64,000 nt of DNA from Chryseobacterium mulctrae (GTDB lineage: Bacteria; Bacteroidota; Bacteroidia; Flavobacteriales; Weeksellaceae), in contig NZ_VAJL01000001.1 of the NCBI RefSeq assembly GCF_006175945.1, positions 2,806,501-2,870,500 of the forward strand, read 5' to 3'. A model generated the notes under the pieces. It was not told the DNA's origin. It ran no database searches and worked only from the letters and a program-made list of their open reading frames with translations. Numbering within the stretch: position 1 is the stretch's first letter; each line of letters begins with the position of its first letter. Positions 38,530 to 46,743 of the stretch are shown here, in pieces. A program made the translations under genes and the position numbers.

Positions 38530-39822
38530 ATGGAAAATTTAATAGAAAACAAGCTGTTAAAAGCTGACCAGGCTTTTCAGGAATGGAAAAAAGTTCCGTT
38601 TGAAGAAAAGCAGAAACTTATTGCAAAAGCTGCTGAAATTTTTAAAAATAAAGCTGAGGTTTTTGGTGAATTAATTACTGACGAGATGAATAAGCCTATT
38701 TCTCAAGCCATTTCTGAGGTTGAGAAATCTGCTTTAATGATGAATTATTATGCGGATGCTGAAAATATTTTAAGCCCGGAAAAAATAGAATCTGAATATA
38801 AAATTTCAGAAATTCATTATGTTCCGAAAGGAGTAATTTTAGGAGTAATGCCATGGAATTTTCCGTTTTGGCAGGTTTTAAGATTTGCAACACCTGCAAT
38901 TTTGGCAGGAAATACAGTCGTTTTAAAACATGCATCCATCTGTTTCGGAAGCGGAAATGCTATTGAAAAAGTTTTTATTGAAGCCGGTTTTCCTGAAGGA
39001 ATTTTCCAAAATCTTGAAGTAGGGCATGGTGAAGTAAAAGAAATTTTAGAACATAAAACGATTAAAGGAGTAAGTCTTACCGGAAGTGAAAAAGCCGGAG
39101 CTGAAGTAGCTGCAACAGCCGGAAAAAATATTAAAAAATCTCTTCTGGAATTAGGCGGAAGTGATGCTTTCATTGTTTTGGAGGATTCTGATTTGGATGA
39201 AGCTGCAAAAGTGGGAGCTTTGGCCAGACTACAAAACTGCGGACAAACCTGTGTTGCTGCAAAAAGATTTATTATTCAGAGAGACGTAGAATTTGATTTT
39301 CTTCCGAAGTTTATTGAAGAATACAAAAAATTTGTTCCTGCTGATCCTAAATTAAAAGAAACAAAATTGGCCGGAATGGCAAGACCGGATTTGGCAGATG
39401 ATCTTGAAAAGCAATACCAGAAAGCTTTAGATCATGGTGCAGAAGTTATTATTCCTCTTGAAAGAATTTCTGAAAACGAATTTATTCCGGGATTAATAAG
39501 AGTAGAAGAGGGAAATCCTGTTTTGCAGGAAGAATTATTCGGTCCTTTAGGAATGGTGATGATTGCTCATAATGATCAAGAAGTGTTAGAAATTGCCAAT
39601 AATATTCCGTTTGGTTTATCAAACGCAGTCTGGACTAAAAATGAAGATCGCCAACAGTTTTTTATTGATAATTTAGAATCCGGAACGGTAAATATCAACA
39701 GAATGACAAGTTCTGATCCCCGTTTTCCATTCGGCGGAACCAAATCTTCAGGATATGGAACTGAGCTTTCTTTATTGGCTTTAAAAGAGTTTGTGACGGC
39801 GAAGACAATATTGGGAAAGTAA
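38530..39822 (+). CDS. NAD(P)-dependent aldehyde dehydrogenase, succinate-semialdehyde type
   Basis: 430 residues. The aldehyde dehydrogenase core is complete: PWNFPFWQVLR, the cofactor segment SLTGSEKAGAEVA, the general base glutamate in LLELGGSDAFIV, the catalytic Cys in NCGQTCVAAKRF, and EELFGPLG. At 430 residues it is shorter than GabD (about 480) and closer to the Sad/YneI class. Succinate semialdehyde is the likely substrate from family likeness, not from context, as no GABA transaminase gene is nearby. Confidence 0.88.
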   Translation: MENLIENKLLKADQAFQEWKKVPFEEKQKLIAKAAEIFKNKAEVFGELITDEMNKPISQAISEVEKSALMMNYYADAENILSPEKIESEYKISEIHYVPKGVILGVMPWNFPFWQVLRFATPAILAGNTVVLKHASICFGSGNAIEKVFIEAGFPEGIFQNLEVGHGEVKEILEHKTIKGVSLTGSEKAGAEVAATAGKNIKKSLLELGGSDAFIVLEDSDLDEAAKVGALARLQNCGQTCVAAKRFIIQRDVEFDFLPKFIEEYKKFVPADPKLKETKLAGMARPDLADDLEKQYQKALDHGAEVIIPLERISENEFIPGLIRVEEGNPVLQEELFGPLGMVMIAHNDQEVLEIANNIPFGLSNAVWTKNEDRQQFFIDNLESGTVNINRMTSSDPRFPFGGTKSSGYGTELSLLALKEFVTAKTILGK

Positions 39823-39845
39823 CTTAAATTTTCTCATAATTATAA

Positions 39846-39874
39846 AAAAACCTCTGAAACTTTCAGAGGTTTTT
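39846..39874. terminator. Bidirectional terminator between the aldehyde dehydrogenase and HU-like genes
   Basis: A perfect stem, AAAACCTCTGAAA/TTTCAGAGGTTTT, with a one-base loop and T/A runs on both sides. Confidence 0.9.
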
Positions 39875-39878
39875 CGTT

Positions 39879-40262
39879 TTATTCTTTCTTTTGAAAGGTA
39901 GCAAGCTTCAGCGCATCTTTAATCATCTTTCCCGGTCGGAAGATTGTTTTTACACTTTTGATGCTTGATGCATTTACTTCTTCAGCAGTGTCTTTGCCTT
40001 CGCTGGAACCTCCTGCCTGTAAGGTAAAATATTCTCCTACGTAAACAATCTTTCCGTCGGCTACATCATCGGCAATTTTAGAAAATGTACTTTCTAATAC
40101 AGCGAGAATGTCGGCTTTGGATACGGTAGAAACTGTAGAAGCGTATTTGGCAAGATCTGAAAGAGTGGTCTCACCGTTGCCTACGATATCTGCATAGAAT
40201 TTTTGTGTCGCATCAGGATCTTGGGGATTTCTTTTTTGAATAGCGTTGAATGTGATAGGCAT
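39879..40262 (-). CDS. HU-like nucleoid DNA-binding protein
   Basis: 127 residues, longer than canonical HU (about 90). The HU fold is recognisable: TTLSDLAKYASTVSTVSKADILAVLE for the helical part, KIVYVGEYFTLQAGGSSEG for the beta arm, and IFRPGKMIKDAL at the end. It fits the histone-like, HU-related family of Bacteroidota. Its upstream region carries a four-copy dyad motif at 22-bp spacing and an 8-bp inverted repeat, both likely regulatory. Confidence 0.85.
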   Translation of the reverse strand: MPITFNAIQKRNPQDPDATQKFYADIVGNGETTLSDLAKYASTVSTVSKADILAVLESTFSKIADDVADGKIVYVGEYFTLQAGGSSEGKDTAEEVNASSIKSVKTIFRPGKMIKDALKLATFQKKE

Positions 40263-40339
40263 TTTTTTTCATTTTTTAGTGTTAAACATTTGCTCATTTG
40301 TAATACTAAGGTACATTAAAAAAACAAACGAAATAACGC

Positions 40340-40359
40340 TTGTAGATAAACATCTACAA
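40340..40359. promoter_or_regulatory. 8-bp inverted repeat upstream of the HU-like gene
   Basis: TTGTAGAT-AAAC-ATCTACAA, perfect arms, 78 bp before the HU-like start codon. Possible operator. Confidence 0.5.
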
Positions 40360-40382
40360 ATGAAAATAATGGCTCTGAAAAA

Positions 40383-40470
40383 TAAGACGTCTAACTTAAA
40401 AAAATAAGACGTCTCATTTGATTAAGTTAGACGTGTAACTTTACTAATTTACACGTCTAATTTTAAAAGG
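40383..40470. repeat. Four dyad motifs at exact 22-bp spacing
   Basis: TAAGACGTCTAA (40383), TAAGACGTCTCA (40405), TTAGACGTGTAA (40427) and TTACACGTCTAA (40449) start exactly 22 bp apart. The intervening sequence is not conserved. Each is a near-palindrome around ACGT. The block lies 121-208 bp upstream of the HU-like gene and just downstream of the XRE gene. Confidence 0.85.
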
Positions 40471-40501
40471 TAATTATTGTATTGTAAAAAAGGAATAAAC
40501 A

Positions 40502-40903
40502 TTATTTCTTTAAAAGACTTTCTATAAGTCTGTTCTGCGATTCTATAAGCTGTGTGATTTGCTGCTGCTGCAGGGTGATCTGCTCCTGGTTTTTTACAAG
40601 GCTTTCCAGCAACTCGGGAGGAGCCATATTGTTGATGGTAGGATAATACTGTTGTTGAACGGAGCTATTGTCATTAAATACAGGATTGTGATTAACAATA
40701 TTCTGATCTTTTGTATCTAATAAATTATAAAGATCTATATTATAAATCTCAGAAATTCTAAGCAGGTTATCTGTAGTTGGCTTTGCCTGATCTGTTTCCC
40801 AAAGATGATAGGCAGGTTGGGAAACCCTCAACCTGTCGGCGATTTCCGCCTGTGACAAATTCTTGCTGTGTCTAAGATTTCTAAGTTTTACCCCTAAGCT
40901 CAT
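40502..40903 (-). CDS. XRE-family transcriptional regulator with coiled-coil tail
   Basis: 133 residues. The Cro/C1-type HTH is at residues 5-60 (LSQAEIADRLRVSQPAYHLWE). The rest is a Gln-rich C-terminal helix (EQITLQQQQITQLIESQNRL) likely to form a coiled coil for oligomerisation. The gene is divergent from the lipoprotein gene at 41078. Two ATAAG-N4-CTTAT palindromes 21 bp apart lie in its own upstream region, which suggests autoregulation. Confidence 0.88.
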   Translation of the reverse strand: MSLGVKLRNLRHSKNLSQAEIADRLRVSQPAYHLWETDQAKPTTDNLLRISEIYNIDLYNLLDTKDQNIVNHNPVFNDNSSVQQQYYPTINNMAPPELLESLVKNQEQITLQQQQITQLIESQNRLIESLLKK

Positions 40904-40917
40904 TGTAATATTTTTTT

Positions 40918-40977
40918 CAAAAATACTAATCTTTTTACGATTATAAGATCACTTATTGATTTTATAAGTAAACTTAT
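40918..40977 (-). promoter_or_regulatory. XRE promoter with paired palindromic operators
   Basis: A minus-strand -7 box TATTTTTG (40925-40918) is followed upstream by ATAAG-ATCA-CTTAT (40943-40956) and ATAAG-TAAA-CTTAT (40964-40977), which start 21 bp apart. The first palindrome overlaps the expected -33 position. Confidence 0.6.
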
Positions 40978-41077
40978 TAAAACTCTGCTTTACAATAATT
41001 ACTTTTGAAAAATAGTAATTACATTATTGTAATTGCAAAATTATTTTTATATTTAACTCAATAAAAACCAAATCAGT

Positions 41078-42652
41078 ATGAAAAAAAATCTATTACTCAG
41101 GCTTTGCCTGATTCTTTTGGTCTTTCTTACAATCTACGCCTGTAGAACAGATCATCTTCCCGAAAATGAAACAAAGTATAACAACATCTCAAAATTCCAG
41201 CTTACCTCGAAAAGGATTTCTTTGAATGAAAGCAAGCACAAAGAAAAGCTCATTGCCGAGCTTGATAAAGCTGAGACAAGTTTTAAGGCAATCTCTAAAA
41301 CCAATGTCAACGGAAGGGTAATTGATTATGGAAACGGAGTTTTTATAGATACTGAAGATATTATCTATATAGAAAATGGACCTAATTACCATACCTACAC
41401 TTTTAGAATTATAAGAAGTAATGCATCTGCAGATGCGCCTGTAGAGAATCTTCTATTGACTCCGCTTCCCGATGGCACTTATAAAGAATTTTTAGTACGT
41501 TATAATCTGACAGAGAGCGAGAAAATAAAAATCTTGAATAACGAATTTGTAGATACGAAAGATAAAACGGAAATCATTGAGCTATCTACAGGAAACGCTT
41601 CTAACATTTTTGGAAAATATCAATCTTGCTCTTATGAAACGGTAACTATAAATATATCTTGTGCATCGGGAGATCATATGCCGGGTCAAGGAGGATGTAC
41701 TCTAACAGGAGACAATCGTGCTAAAAGCTATTCAATGGTAGCATTAGTTTGTCTTGATGTAGATGATGGTGATATTGGCGGTCCTATTCCGGGATCGGGC
41801 TCTAACGGCGGCGGCGGTGGACCATGTCCTGATTGTCCACCAGAACAACCTTCTGAACCCTGCACTGCACCGGAAGTTCCTACAGAACCATTGAACCCTT
41901 CTCTGAACCCTAGTATAGGTGGTGGATGTGGAAGCGGAATTCCTACGCAACCGAATTTACCTTTACCTGCTAATAATCCTTGCAAAAAAACAAAAGCTTT
42001 ACTGGAAGATCCTGCTGTGAAATCAAAGATAGATTCTTTAGAAAAAAAATCTAAAACCATTGGTGAAAAAGCTTTTCTTTATATGAAAGATAATACTGCT
42101 TCGGAGATGATTGATGGTGGTGATCATGAGGTGAACATAACTCCTTACTCAGGTTATAAGGGGATATATCATAATCATACACCTGCTGGTACAAAAATGT
42201 TTTCGGTAGAAGATATTGTAACAATGTATAAAACTGTTGTAAAACAACTGGATGCAGTAATAGCAAAAGAAGCCTTTGTAGGAATGGTAGTGAATGAAAG
42301 CTGCAATTGTCCGCCGAATAATTTTTTCTATCACAACTATCTTTTACGCTTCAATGGTGATTTTTCTCAAACCGGAGCTATTGCTTACCTTAGTAAGGAG
42401 CAAAAAGATAAATTAGAGGATGACTATACTGCACTAAAAATGAAATTATTAGGGAATCCATCATTAAGAAATGGTCCCAGTCCAATTGCAGATCTTAATT
42501 CCCAGGGGTTGGAACAATTACTTTTCGGCATTCTTGCAAAGATGAATATTACTCCTGACCAAGTTGTCCTGCAAAAAATAGAAAAGAGTGGAAGTATAAG
42601 TAATATAAATTTAAACCCTGATGGTACTACGACCCCTGTACCATGCCCATAA
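41078..42652 (+). CDS. Lipoprotein with Pro/Gly linker and JAMM-like C-terminal domain
   Basis: 524 residues. A lipoprotein signal ends at LTIYAC (Cys22). The N-terminal domain covers about 25-230, then a Gly/Pro/Cys-rich linker (about 230-300), then a C-terminal domain. That domain contains HNHTPAGTKMFSVED at 365-379, which resembles the HxH...SxxD metal centre of JAMM/RadC-type peptidases but with one extra residue before the Ser. I do not recognise the family with certainty. The layout (anchored N-terminus, linker, enzyme-like C-terminus) and the small lipoproteins downstream recall surface effector cassettes; this is inference. Confidence 0.7.
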   Translation: MKKNLLLRLCLILLVFLTIYACRTDHLPENETKYNNISKFQLTSKRISLNESKHKEKLIAELDKAETSFKAISKTNVNGRVIDYGNGVFIDTEDIIYIENGPNYHTYTFRIIRSNASADAPVENLLLTPLPDGTYKEFLVRYNLTESEKIKILNNEFVDTKDKTEIIELSTGNASNIFGKYQSCSYETVTINISCASGDHMPGQGGCTLTGDNRAKSYSMVALVCLDVDDGDIGGPIPGSGSNGGGGGPCPDCPPEQPSEPCTAPEVPTEPLNPSLNPSIGGGCGSGIPTQPNLPLPANNPCKKTKALLEDPAVKSKIDSLEKKSKTIGEKAFLYMKDNTASEMIDGGDHEVNITPYSGYKGIYHNHTPAGTKMFSVEDIVTMYKTVVKQLDAVIAKEAFVGMVVNESCNCPPNNFFYHNYLLRFNGDFSQTGAIAYLSKEQKDKLEDDYTALKMKLLGNPSLRNGPSPIADLNSQGLEQLLFGILAKMNITPDQVVLQKIEKSGSISNINLNPDGTTTPVPCP

Positions 42653-42664
42653 ATCAAAATAATT

Positions 42665-43231
42665 ATGAAAAATATTAGAATTATTGCTATTTCTGTTGTT
42701 TTAATGAATTTTATTCATTGCAGAGCACAAACATATCCTTTAAATACGGATTATGAAAATATACCTTCATACTCATATATTAAAGATTTAAATAATGAGT
42801 TAAACTCATATATAGGCATATATAAAGCTATTTATCAGGGAAATGAAACAACTTTGTATATAACAAAAGTCGAACATATATTAAAGGAAAGAACTACCAA
42901 AACTTATTACATGGATGCTATAGTAGTACGATATACTGTAAAAAATTCATCAGGTACTGTTCTTCAGGATACCCAAAATAATCTTAATAATAAATTTTAT
43001 AGTATAAGGACTTTTCCGCAGGAAAATATAGTTGCTTTATATTATCCTGGAACCAATTGTGGTGTAGGATATGGAACTGTTTATCTTTCTAAAATTAATC
43101 CCAACCAGATAAAATGGATCTATCGACCTGAAGGAAGGATATTTGTAAATAAAGATGAGGAATGCCCCGGAAATCCTGATACAAAAGTTTATCTACCAGT
43201 AACGGAGGATTTGATATTTACCAAGCAATAA
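42665..43231 (+). CDS. DUF6705-like secreted or lipid-anchored protein
   Basis: 188 residues. The N-terminus (MKNIRIIAISVVLMNFIHCRAQ) could be a lipoprotein signal with Cys19 or a plain signal peptide cut after AQ. The pattern YPLNT...YIKDLNNELNSYIGIYKA and a late LPVTEDLIF matches what I recall as DUF6705 in Chryseobacterium. The stop codon shares its last base with the ATG of the next gene. It lies 12 bp after the JAMM-like lipoprotein gene, so the group is probably one operon. Confidence 0.7.
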   Translation: MKNIRIIAISVVLMNFIHCRAQTYPLNTDYENIPSYSYIKDLNNELNSYIGIYKAIYQGNETTLYITKVEHILKERTTKTYYMDAIVVRYTVKNSSGTVLQDTQNNLNNKFYSIRTFPQENIVALYYPGTNCGVGYGTVYLSKINPNQIKWIYRPEGRIFVNKDEECPGNPDTKVYLPVTEDLIFTKQ

Positions 43232-43452
43232 TGAAAAATATTAGAATATTAATTGCATCTGCTATCTTAATGAATTTTATTCATTGTAAAGCACAAACAT
43301 ACCCTTTAAATACCCGTATGAAAGATATGGTTTTACAAAGTCAAGGTGAAAGGAATTTTAATTTTGTTCAACTTTTTTCGCATATGAAAATTGAGAAAAT
43401 AAAATTTATAGGAGTTAATGGATATAATAGTACAAATTGGGAGGGCAAATAA
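43231..43452 (+). pseudogene. Truncated paralogue of the DUF6705-like gene
   Basis: 73 residues. The first ~28 residues (MKNIRILIASAILMNFIHCK, then AQTYPLNT) nearly match the preceding gene in protein and DNA sequence. After that the two diverge completely and the frame stops at NSTNWEGK. It looks like a tandem duplication that lost most of its body. It still has an intact signal sequence, so a small secreted product cannot be excluded. Confidence 0.6.
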
Positions 43453-43455
43453 AAG

Positions 43456-43965
43456 ATGAAAAAAATATTCTTATTTATTGTAATACTTAGCTTATTAACA
43501 AACTGTAGTGTTAGAAAAAAAACACTTGTACATTATATTTCTACACTTGAAAATATAAAGATACTTCCACCTACAAATGAAGAAGTGATTATAATTGAAA
43601 AGTTAGAACTTGATAAAAAAAAGTTTCTCGAAAAATGTCAAAAGAATGGCGGAAACTGTATTGATGATAATCCAAGGCAAGATGCACATTTTAAAAATGG
43701 TATAACAGCATTCAGAAAGACCATCTTCGAGCAGTTTCAAGTAAATTCAGAGTCAAAAAAGGGAGAAAATAAAATACTTGTTACTATTGGTAAAAAAGAT
43801 AGTATTAAAAGTATAGTATTTTTAAAATATACAGATGAAGACAGCAAAAGGCAAATTGAGCAAATATTTAAGTCTAAAGAATTAAATCAATGGCGTTCTG
43901 CAATAAATCATCGGTTTCCTGTAAAAACACAATTCGAGATAAGTATTTTTATTGAAAAAAGATAA
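43456..43965 (+). CDS. Hypothetical lipoprotein with TonB-C-like end
   Basis: 169 residues. A lipoprotein signal (FLFIVILSLLTNCS, Cys17) is followed by a charged region and a C-terminal part (KILVTIGKKDSIKSIVFLKY...NHRFPVKTQFEISIFIE). The end has the beta-alpha-beta rhythm of TonB C-terminal domains. It lacks a TonB-type membrane anchor and Pro-rich spacer, so it is not a classical TonB. Last gene of the lipoprotein cluster. Confidence 0.6.
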   Translation: MKKIFLFIVILSLLTNCSVRKKTLVHYISTLENIKILPPTNEEVIIIEKLELDKKKFLEKCQKNGGNCIDDNPRQDAHFKNGITAFRKTIFEQFQVNSESKKGENKILVTIGKKDSIKSIVFLKYTDEDSKRQIEQIFKSKELNQWRSAINHRFPVKTQFEISIFIEKR

Positions 43966-44027
43966 TTGACTAATAATTTTACCATTGACGTATATAATCT
44001 TTCAGAAGGAAATGTAAAAGTCAAAAT

Positions 44028-44059
44028 AAAAAACCTCCCGAAAATTTCGGGAGGTTTTT
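44028..44059. terminator. Bidirectional terminator between the lipoprotein cluster and pyk
   Basis: AAAACCTCCCGAAA and TTTCGGGAGGTTTTT form a strong stem with a very small loop. Confidence 0.9.
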
Positions 44060-44079
44060 ACTTATATCAAAAACAATAA

Positions 44080-45525
44080 TTAAATCGTTGTTAATCTCAA
44101 TGTATTTGTTTTTCCACCTTCGTAAGACGGCGTTGCATTGATGTTGATTACGAAATCACCGGTTTCAATATATCCGTGATTGTGCGTCAACATATTCACC
44201 TGAATAATGGTCTCATCCGTTGGTTTGTTCATATCGTAATAATAAGCACGAACTCCCCAAAGTAGATTAAGCATCGTAATTACTCTCTTATTTCCACTAT
44301 AAACAATGATGTGAGAGTTTGGTCTGTGCGCCGATAATTGGAACGCTGTATAACCAGAACTTGTTAAAGTTACGATTGCAGCAACGTTGGTACTTTTTGC
44401 GATTCTTACCGCTGCAAGACAAATTCTGTTTGTAATAAAACGCTCGTCGATACAGTTGTAATCTTTTTCCAGTGGCTCATTTTTGTTCTGATAAAAAGAA
44501 GTCATTTCTATATTCTTCACAATTTTCGCCATATTTTCAACAACCTGAATAGGATATCTACCCACAGAAGTTTCTCCTGAAAGCATTACCGCATCGGCTC
44601 CGTCTAATACAGAGTTGGCAACGTCATTTACTTCAGCTCTTGTAGGCGTTAAGCTGTTAATCATTGTTTCCATCATTTGAGTGGCAATGATTACCGGTTT
44701 TGAGAAGAATCTAGCTCTTTCAACCAAGTTTTTCTGAATGGCAGGAACTTCTTCCATAGGAACTTCTACACCAAGATCTCCACGAGCAACCATTAAACCA
44801 TCACATTCCAATAGAATTTCATCGATGTTCTTAACACCTTCTGGCTTTTCAATTTTAGCAATGATCGGCGTTTTGAATTTTCCGTTTGGATGATTTTTGA
44901 TTAACTCTTTTAAGTCGATAATATCTTGAGCGTGACGAACGAATGATAAAGCGATCCAGTCAACCTCCATATCCATCATGAAATTGGCATCCTGAATATC
45001 TTTTTCTGTCAAAGCAGGAAGAGAAACGTTGGTATTCGGAAGGTTTACTCCTTTTTTAGAACTCAATGGTCCCCCTTGAATTGTTTTTGCTTTTACGGTG
45101 TCTATTTTGTTGGTTTCAATAACCTCCAACATTAGTTTTCCGTCATCAATAAGGATTCTTTCACCTACATTTACATCCTGAGGAAACTGTTGATAAGTCA
45201 TATAAACTTTCGTAGAATCTCCTTCAATTTTTTCGTTTGTAAACGTAAGAATGTCTCCAGGATTAAGGTATGAACCTTCTTTTACAACACCTACTCTAAG
45301 TTTTGGACCCTGTAAATCCCCTAAAATACTTACGGAATAACCGTATTCTTTATTAAGGTCTCTGATGATATTTATATTGGAACGAACTAAATCATAGTCG
45401 GCATGAGAAAAGTTTATTCTAAAAACGTCAACACCCGCTCTCATCAATCCTAACATTACCTCCTTCGAAGATGAAGCAGGTCCTAGTGTTGCAATAATTT
45501 TTGTCTTCTTTAAATACTTATTCAT
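44080..45525 (-). CDS. pyk: Pyruvate kinase
   Basis: 481 residues. Converts phosphoenolpyruvate and ADP to pyruvate and ATP. Visible motifs are KTKIIATLGPASSS, the substrate-site region RINFSHADYDL, the signature IIAKIEKPEGVKNIDEIL, MVARGDLGVEVP, and the MLSGETSVGRYPIQVV loop. The C-terminal allosteric domain is complete. Its start overlaps the IPExxxVDY gene by 8 bp, making it the last gene of the acpP-fabF-rnc cluster. Confidence 0.97.
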   Translation of the reverse strand: MNKYLKKTKIIATLGPASSSKEVMLGLMRAGVDVFRINFSHADYDLVRSNINIIRDLNKEYGYSVSILGDLQGPKLRVGVVKEGSYLNPGDILTFTNEKIEGDSTKVYMTYQQFPQDVNVGERILIDDGKLMLEVIETNKIDTVKAKTIQGGPLSSKKGVNLPNTNVSLPALTEKDIQDANFMMDMEVDWIALSFVRHAQDIIDLKELIKNHPNGKFKTPIIAKIEKPEGVKNIDEILLECDGLMVARGDLGVEVPMEEVPAIQKNLVERARFFSKPVIIATQMMETMINSLTPTRAEVNDVANSVLDGADAVMLSGETSVGRYPIQVVENMAKIVKNIEMTSFYQNKNEPLEKDYNCIDERFITNRICLAAVRIAKSTNVAAIVTLTSSGYTAFQLSAHRPNSHIIVYSGNKRVITMLNLLWGVRAYYYDMNKPTDETIIQVNMLTHNHGYIETGDFVININATPSYEGGKTNTLRLTTI

Positions 45526-45991
45526 AATACTGTATTATTTGATAGAGCTCTTCTTCAGAACTCAGATTGTAATCTTGAATAGGAAACACAAGATTTTCAG
45601 CCAGCAAAATTACGGAAAAATCAGGAAACTGTTCCGAACTGTGCAGAATATATTCTACTTCTGGATGATTATTTAATAAAAATTTAATGTTTTCTTCTTC
45701 TGCGAAGAGTTCAGTTTGTAATTTTTTTTGTTTACTTTCTGAAGATTTGTTGGAGATGAAGGTAAAACAGGTTCTTGTATACTTGTGATAAGCTTCAAAC
45801 CTTGGGAAATGAAAATCATAATGAGACCCGTGATAGACAAGGTCTTTTATTCTTGAAAACTTTAAATCGTTGTTTTGATTGATTTTGAAAAAAAACTCGT
45901 GATCTGGTATGTGTTTGACTAATCTTACCAAAGCGATGGTAATATCTTCAAATTCTATATCATCAAGATCATAAAGTTTTTGGATTTCCAA
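45518..45991 (-). CDS. IPExxxVDY family protein
   Basis: 157 residues, no signal peptide. Small Bacteroidota protein that I recall as commonly encoded between rnc and pyk. Features include ITIALVRLVKHIPDHEFFFKIN and a terminal VFPIQDYNLSSEEELYQIIQ. It overlaps rnc by 23 bp and pyk by 8 bp, indicating tight translational coupling. Function unknown. Confidence 0.85.
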   Translation of the reverse strand: MEIQKLYDLDDIEFEDITIALVRLVKHIPDHEFFFKINQNNDLKFSRIKDLVYHGSHYDFHFPRFEAYHKYTRTCFTFISNKSSESKQKKLQTELFAEEENIKFLLNNHPEVEYILHSSEQFPDFSVILLAENLVFPIQDYNLSSEEELYQIIQYYE

Positions 45992-46733
45992 GTATATTTT
46001 CTTTTTTATTTAAAATATAAAATGCTCTTTGTGCAGCTTTTTCTTCGGCTTTTTTCTTTGAAGTTTCTGTGGCATTCGAAATGTTTTCATTTCCCAGCCA
46101 AACATGGCATCGGAAGACGATCGATTTGTTTACCTGAATTTCTTCACAGGTTTCGTACTTTATATTGAGTTTCTTTTTCTGGCTCCATTCCAGCAAAAGA
46201 CCTTTGTAGCTTACAATTTTATTTTCAAGCTTATTGATTTCTGTTGGCGTAAGCAGTCTATCCAGAACGATTTTTTTGCAAATTTCGTATTGGAAGTCTA
46301 AATAAACAGCACCAATTAATGCTTCAAAGAGATTTCCTGAAATGTTATCTCCTAAAGCAACAGCATGATTGTTTTTTTGTAAAAGATCGGTAAGCTTTAA
46401 ATCTTCTCCTAATTTGTTAAGATTCTTTCTGTTTACAATTTTAGATTTCATCTGCGTCATGTATCCTTCATTAGCTTTAGGATAAGTTTGAAACAAATGA
46501 CACGAAACAATTGTGCCCAAAACAGAATCTCCTAAAAACTCAAGCCTTTCGTAATTGCTTTCCTGATTTTTAGAAGAAGTTTTAATTGAAAAAGCCTCAC
46601 GATAAAAGTTGACATTCTGAATCTCAATCCCTAAAATTTTATTTAGTTCTGTGCTCAGGAAATAGTCTCTTTCCGTAAGTTGTCTTTTTCTTTTTTTGAT
46701 AAGGAATTTAGAAAAGTATTTCTGTAACTCCAT
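45969..46733 (-). CDS. rnc: Ribonuclease III
   Basis: 254 residues. Cleaves double-stranded RNA in rRNA and mRNA maturation. The catalytic signature NYERLEFLGDSVLG is present, with the second acidic group in GNLFEALIGAVYLD. The C-terminal double-stranded RNA-binding domain (about 175-245) ends KKKAEEKAAQRAFYIL. Its place after acpP-fabF is the usual bacterial arrangement. It overlaps the next gene by 23 bp. Confidence 0.95.
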   Translation of the reverse strand: MELQKYFSKFLIKKRKRQLTERDYFLSTELNKILGIEIQNVNFYREAFSIKTSSKNQESNYERLEFLGDSVLGTIVSCHLFQTYPKANEGYMTQMKSKIVNRKNLNKLGEDLKLTDLLQKNNHAVALGDNISGNLFEALIGAVYLDFQYEICKKIVLDRLLTPTEINKLENKIVSYKGLLLEWSQKKKLNIKYETCEEIQVNKSIVFRCHVWLGNENISNATETSKKKAEEKAAQRAFYILNKKENILGNPKTL

Positions 46734-46743
46734 TCAGTAATAA

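Noticed and set aside
41728..42060. Proline-rich minus-strand open frame inside the JAMM-like lipoprotein gene
   Set aside because: It is a shadow of the Gly/Pro linker codons on the other strand.
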